Below are positions 34,806-48,300 of a stretch of DNA of 64,000 nt, piece after piece. Origin of the DNA: Echinococcus granulosus. Its lineage: Eukaryota; Platyhelminthes; Cestoda; Cyclophyllidea; Taeniidae. The notes below the pieces were generated by a model. That model was given only the letters and a program-made list of their open reading frames with translations, was not told the origin of the DNA and made no database searches. Both the position numbers and the translations under genes were made by a program. The stretch is taken from contig NW_020170384.1 of NCBI RefSeq assembly GCF_000524195.1, positions 1,922,517-1,986,516 of the forward strand, read 5' to 3'. How positions within the stretch are numbered: the stretch's first letter is position 1; each line of letters starts with the position of its first letter.

Positions 34806-37800
34806 GGACTCTACAGTTTTACTCTACTCGCCAAGGAAGTGAACATGCTAGCCGATCCTTTACAGACGCAAAAAAATGTAATTAAATATATGACGTATTT
34901 TGCCTGCCATTTTAAGCAATTTAAAACGTTTGTATTATTGTGTCTTTTTTAAGTCACAAGTTTAACTGCTTCAATGTTTGTACCTTGCCTTGTGCTACTT
35001 GTTCGGACATGCTTTTTGTCTGGGGATGAGTAAAATGAATCTTAATATAAGCTGCTTTATCCTCATTAGGAAGTATGGATTATTAAAGGTTTTGTTTGTC
35101 AATTTTTTAGTATTTCATCTTATCCGAAATAGTTTAAATACTTACGAATTCCTACTAATTTGCTTTACTTAAACCTGTACCTCATACTCATCATATTTCT
35201 TGAAGTAATTTGCAAGATTACCTGGTCTTAAGCCACGTCATTTTTCGACATGAAGTATGCAAGCAAAGGCCACTGTTGATAGAACAAGGCCGGATAATTA
35301 GGTTCTGGTACGGCTTACGCATAAATGTGGGGTATTCCTTTGGCCGAAAATACACTACCCTAAATGACTTCAACGAAAATAGTCAAAGCCTCCTGTTCAC
35401 GTTAGTAGTTCCTAGTACCTTACTGTCCTCCTAAAATGTTTTAGGTTAGACGTGAAATATACTATCTTTTTAACTACGTTTTTAATTAGATTTTCTGAAC
35501 CGAATGGATTCCCGGTCTTCTTTTCGCAAAATCCCCCTTCCACCCTTACCCGGATTATTGGATTAAAGTCATTGTAGAAAGGCTTAACCTAAAAGGATTT
35601 TTTACTGATTCTGTTTTCTAGCTATAAGTATAACTGCCTTCTTTTGACGATGAAATTGTTTAATTAAAAAGCACCTGATTTCATTATTTATCCTTTTTAA
35701 ACACCCGGTTGCCGGACGTCAACTGCGGCCTTGAAACATGCATATCATTTAATACTTGAGAATACCTTAACATTCCTTATAAGTTCTCAAAATTCGTATT
35801 TGGGGATTAACTTATAGCAGATAAACTACTGACTGTTTTGTGCCACTTCAGAATTGCTACTGAATCTATTTAAGTACAATTTAAATGGCCTTAAGAGCTC
35901 TAAAATGTGCAATCATCGAATACGGTAAAGAAATCCTTTCTCAAATCTTCAAGCAATATTCCTAAAGCCAAAAGTGTCAGTGAAAGTCTATTAATTATGC
36001 CTTTAAAATGCCTGCTGGCAGTAATCAGCCAAAAGTTGAACACTTTTTAAGTGGTAAGATGTAGTTTTCAAAAATTATGCAACTTCAAATGTGCAAAAAT
36101 TTGTTGTTAATTTCTCCCCTCTGTTTAATATACCATCATTGCTTTGCTTTACTTGAGGGCGTTTATTCTAATTTATAATTTGAATTAAGAATTTTGGGTA
36201 TTTTAGTAGTAATGACAGTAATAAATATTAATGTATATATACATATTTATTTCATTCGCTTATTTCGCTAATCTACTCCATAAAGAAGGGACAAGTAAAT
36301 AAAATCCTCCTTAAGGTTGCTAAAGTCTTCTTTAACAGAAGACGTTTTTCAGAATGTCGGTATTAAGTAAAAAGCGCGTTAACTCTTGTCGACTCATGAA
36401 AGACCATCCAAGTTAAATCAGGAATTTCAAGTTTGTGACAAAGAAAGACATCCTTCAAGGAATAATAACGACAATAATTTCTGTAATATAATCATCTAAT
36501 GCTTTTATACACTCATCAACGGTCAGGTGTTCCTTGCTAAGGTTTGACGTTAAGATTTTTCAGGGCGGTTAAATAAGTCTGAAGCATTTCGTGTGTAGTA
36601 GAATTTGAAGACCGATTGTCCCTGTAAACAACTTATCTCCCTTGCAATTTTGCAGGAGGCTAAGAATGGATTGTTACGTTTTAGATGTCTCAAATGCTCA
36701 CTACCCACAGAAATGGCTACCAAGGCTAAAACGGCAGCTATTGCTTACCACGCTCACATTATTCAATCAGATGCCTTACTGCCAGTAGATGAACGTCCTA
36801 TCACCTTAAAAGTAGGTTTGAATTCACCTGTAAATGCCTGCTGGTTCAAAGTCTTGGTTCGTTTTTCATCCCTGCGCAATTTTGTGGGCGGTCTACCGTT
36901 GCTACCTAACATCTTGATTGATGGTGTCTCAGATGAAGTGACTCACGACTTATATGGCACGATATGTGGTACCGCTGCAGTAACATCCTCTTTATAGGTA
37001 TAAAAAGCGAAAATCCCGACTTAAAATTAAAGCTCACTTTATATCACCTCTTTATGATTTTACTTCAAAAAGCAAGACTTAATGGTTCTTTATAAATTTT
37101 TGAGTAAAATACCGAATTGTCGAGTAGGATAAGTGATAATCAAAACTTTGACCCACTTTAAAGTCATAAAGTATGATTTGCCTGCCTATTTTTGCCTACC
37201 AAACTGTTGTGACTTTTGCCACTTGTTTAAAATTTGCTCACCATAAATGTCGCAATACAAATCGGAAACATTCCCTCGCACTCAACTGTCTGCCTTCTAA
37301 GGACAAAGTGTATCCACTCTCCAGCAAAACACTTTATTCAGCCATGGAAAAAAAAGCAAAAATCCGTTATCATTCTAAATGAACGAGAGGCAAGAAATTT
37401 ACCTTCCTAGTTTTGGTGCTATCAATTAGAATTTTTTGTACGTTTTGGGCGTAAAATTCGCTGTATCTCCCCGTTACAATAAAATTTTGGGGTAAAACAT
37501 AGAACTAAGGAGACTGAATTATCGAGTGACTTGCACTGAACTGGAGTGGGTTTACCACTTTTTGTATTCATTCAGTTGTACTCTTGTATTATCAACGGAA
37601 GATCTCAAATTCTAAAATCAAATCTCTTCAGAGTACTTTTTCTTCGTTTGCTTGTGGAAGCTTAAGAAGGGGGGATTTTGAATGCTACCTCACCTCTGTT
37701 ATAAAATTTGTAACAAGTGGCGCCATATTTTATATTATCAAGCAAGTCTTTTAAAACATCATCTAAGACAACTCAAGAATGGTTTTGTGTTAAATTTTAC

Positions 37801-38849
37801 GGAAAATAAAAGCTATGTCATTGCCCTTTGATGCTGACTTGATGGAGAAGTTTAACACAGCAATGCCGTCGGAAGCAGCATCACTCAATTTAATTTCTCT
37901 TAAAGACTTGATTAGTGTGGAGTAGTAGTTATTTTTTTGATACACCAGTCGAGTGATCGAATTTATGTGTTCTCTAATTGATGAAACAATTTGTAATTAT
38001 AATTTATTAAAACCCTAAAATTTAACTGCCTTCCATCTTGTCGTATTTTCTTTTAAGTTGTTTTTGGAATAAGGACAATTAAATATGCTTTGTACTTTAT
38101 CTAAGTGGGACTAAAAAGTCAGCCCAAATGCTTCTGAAAAAGGACGAAAAATAAATTATTTAGTTTCTATCATCTGCGCCAGTCTCTGATCATATTTAAC
38201 CAAGACAACAAATCAGAGCTCTACAAATTACCGTTGGTAACAGTAGGTCTTCTGGCATATTTGCCTCTCGAAGTTCTCACTTCCACACCAGGCAAAGTGA
38301 TTTAATTTAGTCCTTGGTCTCATCAAGTAATTGGCTAAACCATTCAATTCATAATTAATTGCCACCTTTAGCACTATTCGTGACCTAAAATAACAAGTAC
38401 CAGTCAGCATCTGCAACTACTTATTTGTAAAAGTTTTATTAAAAAACACTTTACATGAAATTCTGGTCGGTGGATCAACACATTAGGGCGATCTTCAAGT
38501 TGAATGTATTGAATTTTTTGTTTGGGTTTCAGACTTCTAAAATATTCGTTAAAGCAAATTATGTAGTTAGCCAGACCAGCAATTCTAAGTTACTTCAAAC
38601 TAAATAGAATTTTTAGAAAATTTTAGATTATTACTCTACTCCACCAAATCGTCATTGATATGATTTAATTCCTACTTCGTATGAAGAGTATTTCACCTTC
38701 ATCTGCATGCGAATGATTTCATATACAAATTGGTCTCCCGCACAATAAATGTAATAGGACGATGAGTTGACTCTGACAGGTAGAGACTCATAATTATTAC
38801 TCATTGTCAAGCCTATCAACTCATTCACTATCGAGAACTGCTAGGCAAG
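34806..38849. other. Intergenic region between the divergent genes
   Basis: Mostly AT-rich sequence without LTR copies. The only coding-like stretch is the 130-codon frame at 36605-36997. No tRNA or other RNA gene was recognised. Confidence 0.55.
36605..36997 (+). other. Open frame of about 130 codons, unrecognised
   Basis: Open from 36605 (which is TTG) to TAG at 36997, with the first ATG at 36713. It lies between the two divergent genes. An acceptor-like TTTTGCAG precedes GAGGCTAAG at about 36656. No motif recognised. A frame of this length can occur by chance in 64 kb of six-frame sequence. Confidence 0.2.
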
Positions 38850-39044
38850 TTGATTGGCCACTTCACTGGCCAGTTCATCTTCTCAACCGCTTATTGGCTG
38901 TTCACTCGATTAATCCGGCCAACTTGCGTGTTCCCACTCACCTAAAATCTACACGCTTGACCACATCAAGACAATTTAAGCCACCTAGCCAAGCCACCAA
39001 GCCACCTCGCCTTGGGGACATGTAAGCAGATCTTGAGAGCCAGA
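38850..39044 (+). promoter_or_regulatory. Probable promoter and 5' UTR of the RGK gene
   Basis: Two reverse CCAAT motifs (ATTGG at 38853-38857 and 38893-38897) lie 40 bases apart upstream of the start codon, followed by a short AAGCCACC-type direct repeat at about 38979-39009. No transcription start can be placed. Confidence 0.35.
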
Positions 39045-39314
39045 ATGCCAGGTAATAGCAAGACGCTGCGATTGAGGGAGGTGTTCCGTTTCCGCTCCAT
39101 GCGCCGCCATCGGGAGATACGGGAAAGCCAGGCCGGTGGGTCTACTGCGGCTCGAGAGTCGAATGATGCCGTCGACTTGACTCATCCTCCTACCGCTGTC
39201 CCAATCGTGTGCGTCCAGTGCGACCCATCGGTAGATGGTGAAGAGGAGAACTTTGAAAGAGATCTCTACCGTGTTCGCAGCTTTAAAAGAACCTCCAAGG
39301 GACTCATCAGTTTG
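39045..39314 (+). CDS. RGK exon 1 (start codon, residues 1-90)
   Basis: First ATG in the open frame, which is closed upstream by TGA at 38958. Encodes a basic N-terminus (RLREVFRFRSMRRHRE) and ends LYRVRSFKRTSKGLISL before GTAAGA in phase 0. The RSFKRTSKG block followed by GDSF in exon 2 recalls the segment upstream of the G domain in invertebrate RGK proteins. Confidence 0.8.
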
Positions 39315-42300
39315 GTAAGATCAAAAACACTTTCCCAAAAAAGAAGCACTTGTCAACCTAAATTCTGTTTAAATTAACTGCTGATTTGATTTATCTCGGA
39401 ATCTCAAGCTTTAATGGTAACGATTTTGAGTGTGCTCTGACATTTATAGTCAACAATTTGCAGGCCAACTCTCAAATTCTCAGTTTAAGTAAATTTTTAT
39501 TTTTGTTAAGAAAAAGTGGTCTTCACAGACATTTTGATAAGAAACTTTTCACAAATCGGTGGCTATAATGGCAATGAGTTAAGAATCTTTTCATACAAGA
39601 CAGCTTTTGTTAGCTCAAGTGTTTTCAGAATTTCATTAAAATGTCCAACAATTATTTTTAGGCAAGATATCTATCAAATATTTGCCCACTGGGCTACAAG
39701 ACATAATTAGGGTGACATCATTAGGCGTCACTCGCCTCAACCACTAATTAGGCTTTGGCTTTCCTGTATGCACCTCCACTCCAGCTCAAGAAGGTCCGTA
39801 ATATTTTGCTTACCATATAAATTGGAAAATAAGACTATATTGCTTAGGTAAGATATTTTTATCGTCGTCTGCTACTTTCACTTACTTAAAAGATTAATTG
39901 TGCTGTAGAGGGATTTTATGCCCCCAGACAGATGCGTCCCTTCTCCAGGCGATCTCTTCTGTTTCGCTTATGTATTCATTTGAGCGGGGAGTTCATTAGG
40001 CTGTTCCTTAAAGACTAGGATTAGTAAGCCATTAGTTACTTTCAAGCGAAATGAATGACAGCCTTAATTTTAAGGCAACCAAAAGAAACTGTATGGTTGT
40101 ACATTATAAAAATTAATTACGGAAAGCCCCTTTTTAAGAGGCACCAGCCTAATTTAAAAATAGATTCTTGACTAAACACGCATTTACAAATTCTCCTTCT
40201 GTCCAAATTTTAGTCTCTGGAGGCAAGAAACGTTACCCTGGTTACAGTGGTTTCCAAAATGCCTTTTATAAGTGTGAACGCCTAATGCTTAGGCAAGGCA
40301 ATAACCACTCCGCAAGATAGCGACGGAATGTGGAGGATAAGAGCGTAACCTCTTTCCGTCTCCATCCTCCATTCCGTTTTAAATTGCAGTGTGAGATCTC
40401 TCAAGAGTAAGTTTTGTGGCAGTGGAAATACAAGTTGATTAAACGACTACGACTGTATCTGATGAAGCAAAAGTTTTTCTTATTCAGTTTCGATGTGTAT
40501 TGAAATCTTAGCCGTATTCGCCTGGCCCTCGGTGAGGAATTCACTGCGACCAGTTTTGCCTTAGGAAATATGGGATGAATAGTTGGTAGTGAATGGGTCG
40601 TTTTGGAAACATCAATGTAAATAGCAGAGGAATGATGGAATTGAATACACTCTTTTAATCCAAAGTTAGTAGACTAACATTCCTTTCCCAACTGTGAGCT
40701 TTCATAACGTACCTAGAAGAGGTGGGTGACAAATTACTGGTCTTTCGCCTGTGGAGCCCATTTACTTAGCTTCTACAGCCTCCCTTTCTAGTTAATTTGT
40801 GTGTATATAATTTATATCACCACTTACCTAAAACATACTTAAAGGGTTTTTCTTCAAACTCTAATCCTGTTTTTCGCCTATTTTAGAGTACTATAGCTAC
40901 TTTTTCGAATGTTACACAAACTTGACGAGAAACTTCTGTAACTCTGAAACGGAGTTTGAAAAGAGACGAGCTCAAACTACTTTGGCTTCAATAGGCCGAT
41001 TTTATATGAGGGTTAAAATGGAGAGGGGATCAGCAGAGAACACAACAATAATTGACCGATGCATAGCCCGATACTTTTTCCGTTGAGAATCAGCCTACTT
41101 TGATAACTATCCAAAATGAGATCAGCATTGGCAAATCAAGTGGAAAGGTTTACCTGTTGGCGTTGACCACTTAATGCCTATCGACCTACCTTCGACGAAA
41201 AAAACTGCATTAATTTTTTTAGACTTCCCCTTTCAATTTTTCCCTACCAAAAGGCGTAGCACGTTTTTACTAGCGGCGGGCCAGTCTCTGGCCCGCTGCA
41301 AGTGCGCCTGCATTTCTAGCTTCCAACTCGAAGTTGTTCCCATTATGGACCTCCAGCACCACCACTGCCACCACTAACAATAGCCGACCAGTGTTAAAAG
41401 CTTTTGCTAGCTCTGGCTCTCCCTTTCTACCTCTGCCCCTCAGATCACATGCGTCTAATCGTACTTGGTCGTACCTCGGGGAAATAACAATAAAGTGTTA
41501 TATGGTTTGAGGCACTCACTGCAGCTTCTAAGAAAGCGGCCTCGATTTCATGTCTACCAGCAGCAATTGTGATAATATAACTGACAATTTAAAGCATCAT
41601 TTCGGCCGATCCTTGCTTTTGTCTTATCCGAATTGAGGTTTTTATGTACGGGATCCGGGTTTTTAATCCCTCCTTCCTACACAATTAGGCTAATTAATTT
41701 CCAGAGCTGTGGTTTGCACAATTTCTAGATGAGGGATCGTTTCGGTTCAACACTGGGAAATAGCCTTACAACTTAGTACGGGAACAAATAATTCAGTGAA
41801 ACTGAAACAGTGAGAACATCCCACTACTCTCAAACCTCTTAATTTACTGATATCCGTTTTTTGCATTCAATCCGTATAACAAATCTGTCTTTATAACAAT
41901 GCCATCACAAGCTTCCTTCTCTACTAAATTACACATCATTTTGTTTGTCAACCGTAAGTCATCTAGTTTAATCTCCTATTTATTTAGACAACCGTAAATA
42001 GCAAACGATTCTGAACCAAATTCTCACTTTCATACATGTGAAATAAGAAGATATGGCAAATAATTTTTTACTAATTTGTAAAGTATATTACCAAGGTTTT
42101 GGGGATACGAGACGAGTTCCGTCTTGACATTAATTAATGGGCAGGCACACAGCTAGGTACTGATTTGTGGGAAAGCTCTGGACACTCACAGGGATACATT
42201 CCTTGGACTGCAGAGAAAAAAAGAATAACCTAAACACACTTGTGCTGTCTTTTTCTGTTGAGTTTAGAGGAGTTTTTCACTCTATTTTTACCTATTTGGA

Positions 42301-45300
42301 AGAATAGATTAGATTGCAAAATATGCACATCGAACTAATAAACTGAACTACTTTTAAGCGGCAAAAAGAAACAGCTATTACAATGATTTGTTCCATAGTT
42401 AGTATCATAGTGACCTGAAAACGTATACTATCCCCGTAAAAGAGAGCAGGTATCTTAGAATTAGAATGAGATGTAACGTTAATGGATGTAGGCTTTAAAG
42501 GTGAATAATAGAATCACATCGTAGCCCTAATTTGGTTTCTAACTATCATGAAACCCACCACTAACAATCAGTCCTTAATAACGACCGCTGATTTTAAGGA
42601 TGAAATTCGAAACATGTGTCGCCTCCACAGTTTGCAAAAGTTTTTTTTTCCCATCTTCTCTGTGAATTTGTCTAAAAATGCTTTAAACGAGATGGACTCA
42701 TCAGCTGAAAGTGTGGCATTGATGTGAATTGGGAACCTTCAAACAATGCCCGTATCTATTTCCATTAAGATGTAACAACCTGTGGCAGTTATTTCCTTGG
42801 TGAAAGTCAGGATGGAAATTATTGTCTCTATTCACCGTTTTCGGTACATTCTATAGCTTAACACACTCCAAATGCATATGTGGTCCCCTTTCATCTAAAA
42901 GTATTACCTTTGTACTGCGGTGCTGGATACATTATTAGGTTTAAAAATATCTTCTTAGCGTATTTTTCGCTTCCGATGGTTAATAAAGTTTCAAATGACT
43001 AACGTAGCCCTAAACAAATATTTCACCTTTTGTTTTGACAGGGTGACAGCTTCCGATCAGGCAGCACCTCATACTATTGCCATTCTTCCCACTCTCCACG
43101 CTGTTCGAAAACCAGTGCGATCGCTTCGTTGGGACGCCATTCAAGGCCCTCAGAATCCAATGCCAAGACACCGAATCTCAGGGCTCATCGGCAGGAGCGG
43201 CACTTTACCGCTTGCGAACTCGTCTCTGACAATTTGGAAGGTGAACGCTTCTTTTCCCACTACAAGCCCACCTCACCTGAGGGCTCCTTGCGACGTCCTT
43301 CAACATTTAGCCTCTCAAACGTCGCGACCCCTGTCAAGGTGCAGATTCTCGGTGGTCCCACGGTAGGCAAGACCATGCTCTGTCGCCAATTCCTCACTGC
43401 TGAGTTTATGGGTGGCAAAACGGAGTCATGTGAGTGGTGGTGCATTAATCGTGGTGATCTTTAGCAGTTATTGCTTATGCAAAATCGTTAAGTCCACTGG
43501 AGTGGAAGTATTAGGGGCTTATTGTACCCCTAACTTCCTGGTAAATGCTTAACCATTTTCACAGCACTATCAAGTGTAAAAGTAGACTTTTGGATAAAAG
43601 GAGGATAAGTCATGACTTGAAAAAAAAATAATCAAGCCAAGAGGGGGAACTTTGCCATTTACTTTTCACTTATTTAATCAAATCTAAGGTAATCATGATA
43701 ACGGCAAAAGCCGTGCAGCTGACAGCCTTTTCTTATTATCAGGTCAAATCATCGTAAAGCATGACAACCGTAGTATTCAGTGAAATTTCGAGAGAGCATG
43801 GAGCTTTAGCGATTACAGTCCAAGTTGACTCTTGCGCATTTTATGGAAAAAAGTCGGTATGAAGGCCTACTCGACATCAAAGAGGAGGCGTTACACATTA
43901 CTTTGAAGTGCACTTTATCTAGCGAGAGCCATTTGCACTCTTTACGAATAATTTTGGACCGCTCCAAAGCTCTACGAAGGGCGCATACACATATATTTAT
44001 ATAAGTTTGCCTAAATCTCGCACGTTAGTTCGTTCGCAAAACTTTAAGACTTATTAAATGGAAATAATTAGGTGTAAAGATAGGTGGAATTTAAGACATT
44101 GTACATATTTAGTCCACTGATTTGAATATTCTCCTAATAATTTGAAGTTGGAGCATTAATTTTGTAAAAAAACTCACATCAAATAGATTACCAAATTTGT
44201 TCACTGACTTCCAATAAATCCGTTAAATAGTTTATCATAACACTTATTTGAAATTAGAAATCTGGTTGGCACCTTGAACATTAGTGTGATTAAAGAATGT
44301 TTTATTAGGAGGAATTTACATTCCCTCACTCAATTGGTACGCTAAAAGTGTTTTTTTTTTAAATATTAACTGTGGAATTTGAGCCAGGACCAAAAATACT
44401 TTGTGACATAAATCAGGAAAAACTGAATTTTTGCCTCTTATTTGTCCGCAGCTGCAAGACGTCAATTTCGCAGCTGCAATGCGTCACCGCCAATCACGTT
44501 TCCTCCTGATACCTCAGTATATCTATGAAGCAATAAAAATTCTATCTATACTTTTTTTTATTGGAAATAATACATGGTCGCTACATTTGACTAAAGTCTG
44601 CTAGATTATCCAAAAAATCATCATAAAGCATGTGAATTTAGAGGAAGCTTTATTATCCACTTGCAAATTTGACTAAAATTGATAACGTAGGTTACCTAAA
44701 TCATAGTCCCTCATCGGCAGCATGACAGACGACTTACAGGAGATTGGAGGTATTCCAGTCTTCCTTCCTTGATCTTCATTTTTGATGTTTCTTTGGTCGA
44801 TCTTCTGTCTAGACCGACATTAGGGAGTAGGCATGCCACAACCACAGGCACGAGAAGGATGATGGTTGTACAACGATTTTGCTTTACTCATAACAGCTGC
44901 ACCATGGAGATTTTATTCACCACGAATGTTGAGGAGTGAAGGGTATATTTCAGTTACTGCAAAACCGTTTAGTGAAAAGTATGATGCATTGTAGATCATT
45001 GTACTGTATTCTGTGCTCAGTCCACTTTCACTTTTTCATTTTGGCATTGCAAGTCACACCCTAGGGTTACTGTCATTTTTCACGACCAAGTGAGGCACCA
45101 GATAGTCAGGGTTTTAAGTCATCCCTTTATACCAACTCTGTAAGCTGTTCTTGGATGGATTTTTGAAACAGCCTTACTGGTATCCAATGCATTAACCGTC
45201 TTCAATAGATGTGTCTTCTTTCTCAATTGCCGGTATGGTTCCCAACTGTCAAAATCAGAACTGTTGGACACTTTTGGTCGTTACATGTCCCACAACTACG

Positions 45301-48300
45301 TGCATGTTGCCACTACCTAGGGATGAAAGGCCTAAAGACAAGTAGCACAAGCGATTGGAACAGTGCCTTATCCTTCTAACGTAGAAAGCAAATACCACAA
45401 AATCGAAGAGATTCGTATGTTTATTTGTACGTTACATACAAATGCTAGAAGTTGTACCAGAAGGTATGTGCGTCAACAAGGTAAACCCTCTGTTACTCAA
45501 GCGTGTCTACACCTAATAGTTTCAGAGGACAGCATAGAACGATTCGTGGTGATAGAGGTTGACGGGTGGAATAGAAGTCTTATGTTGATCGACAACGTTC
45601 GAGAGGAGGCAGCAGAGGAAGCAAATTCTGCTGAGGTGAACCTTGCCTTTTTCCCTCCGGCAATCAACACCTTGGACGAACCCGTCCATCGGCGGCGCGC
45701 CACTTCGGCCACCACCTCCAATACTGGGTTCAGAGACAAAACGGAGAGCCAGCGACGCAAATCAAGCTTCTGTGATCTCAAAGCGGAAGTCACAGTGCTG
45801 AATACGAAGGGGCAGTCTGAGAGTGTCCCTCCATTGGAGGGTTCGCCCCCTGTTACGTGTACCCAATCTAAGGTCCGTTTATTTGTCAAATAGAATGCAC
45901 AGCTTTTATTTAGTAATCGAAACAAAAAGTTTGCTTGCCATATGTTGATGGCATTTAAAGTTAAAATGCACTTGGATGTATGAAGTAACAAAACGTCGTG
46001 AAAGATACGCCAGTGTTGCCTAATTTTATATTTGTCCCTGACCGATTAGTTGTGATGATTAAGGTACCCCGAAACGTGTGGTTACTGGGTGGGAAAAATG
46101 TTAGTCTGACTTGTAAAATGACTTGTTTCTTCAAATTAATCATTTATATGTAAGTTTGCAGAAACTGCTCGTAAAGAACACTGGCACTTTCATTCCCGGC
46201 CATGTGTTTTTGGTAGTATCTCCAGGAAGTTATAATGATTGACGAAGATACAATTAGAGGTTAGTTACAGGTAGACCCTTCTCCTCTCACCTTCCCGCAG
46301 ACCCAAAAACAATTGCTTTTGAGTCCTTTTATCTCTAAATGCTTACCTTTATTGTTTTTAATAAAGCTCATTATGAGGAATTTTAGCGGCTATGGACCGA
46401 GCAGAATTTCTTGGTGGATAGGACGTATTTAGGAATGAAAACTGTGTAAACGTTCGTCCTTTCCAGCATGTTCCAAACAGTAAACTGATAAAGTAAAGAG
46501 TTTTACCCTTTTCAAAACTTCACAGCCACGGTGCCTTAAAGTGCTCTCAAACCGAGGCTGAGCATGAAACAAGAAGCAGGCGTGTAGGCATTTATGTTTC
46601 TTTCCTTAAAACAATTTCTTAGCTTAACTAGTTATTGCACGTCTTAACAATTTGAAGTGATTAAAGTAAATGGAAAGGCATTTGGAATATCCCAATGAAT
46701 GCTATGAGAATTCATTTTGATGGCATTTTACATATATGTTATTTCATTCACTTAAGTAAATCTTCCTGCTCTGTTGTTTAAATTCTGGTTGCATTGCACC
46801 TTTTTTAATTACTACATTACAGGTTTGAGTGTGCCTTTTAGGTAAGCGGCGGTCATGAGGTACAAACCTCGTGATGGATCGAACACCATCAGGCACTGAG
46901 GAGATAGCGTACCCTGAACGAGCTTAACCGTGATATCTCTGCACCCTTTTATTTCCCGCAAGCCCTTGTCCTTGCTCAGTTCTTGTGGCAGCGCCGGGTA
47001 AAATCCCTCCTTTCAAGGCCAAAACGGACTTTGAGAAATGGCTTAAAAGTGCCAGATTTAATTTATGGTTATACCTCTAACGTCAGTGGGCTATTCATTT
47101 TCTACCGGCTCTCCCTCAGTACCTCTTCCCGGCTGTTGTCGATGCCGGTGTAACCCCGGAAGCTAAGTTACAAGAATACAGCGCTACTTCTTCCCAACTC
47201 GTCAAAGAAATCATCCATCGCTAGCAAGAAGTGGATGAGGACAGGCTTTATTGGGCAATGACAAATAAGGAAATTAATAGGTATCACGGTTCAAGCGCGT
47301 TCAAGATGAGTTTCCTCCTTAGAGGCCGATGGTCTCCGATCCATAATTAGGTTTGTATTTACTGGCCGTCTCCCGTCGAAAAAGTGCATTAAAATTAGCA
47401 TATACTACATTACTTTCCAAATATATTACTTTTGCATTTCGTTTCCTATTTATTTATGAAACCGTAATCTTTCACATTTTTAGCCAAGAAATTTATGCCA
47501 CTAGTAAATGATATTACTGAAAGACCAGCCTTTTACCGTATAAATTGTCTGTATTTTTCTAAAAACAATGTTTTTTACGATGCCAAACCTAAGTGTATAT
47601 GTTTTTAGCCGATGCATCGGGTGCAAGTTTCAAAAATATCTTCTCATAAACAACTCAAGGCGATTGCTACTCTGCACAGGCGAGACTCATGGCTGCTATT
47701 AGTGAACACAGCCATCCTAGTACACTTAAAAAGCCCCAGTAAAGCACAAAATCCTTATGTTGGGTCCCTTTTTTATTGTAACAGTAAAAAAAGTCATGCG
47801 ATTTGTGGCGGCTAAAAGAGATAAGTAATAAAAAAATTTATAGCCCGTTTGTGAAGACGTGAGTCGAATCAACTTCAAAGTGCCTGTTTAATAGCTTTTT
47901 CTACCCATAATTAGGATTGCTCTGTTGAGAATATTTGTTGATTGAACTGATGACTCAGTTAAAAGTGCCTCTCTGATACCTATAGATGCTTTCTGAAAGC
48001 TTTTTAAAAGAAAGCGTCTTTTCTGTTTTGCATGATTGCCTCTCCATGGAATAGTTCAAGGTAAAATTTACCTCTATTTAGATCAATGCGGTGTCAAAAG
48101 GTCATCAACCCAAATGTATGCTCTGTTGGGGAAATAATGGAACTCTGCTTAAGTCACAGCATCAATAAAATTCTCTTTGCACTAAATTTTACTTTAGAAA
48201 TGCAAAATTTAGTAACAACCACCGACGCATTACTTCGTAATAGGCACTTGTCTATTAAATTTGTTTGGTGACTAGTATCCTATTCCAGTAAGTTAGGATA

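Noticed and set aside
45497..45991. 164-codon minus-strand frame
   Set aside because: Antisense shadow of RGK exon 3, whose plus-strand product has the RGK motifs.
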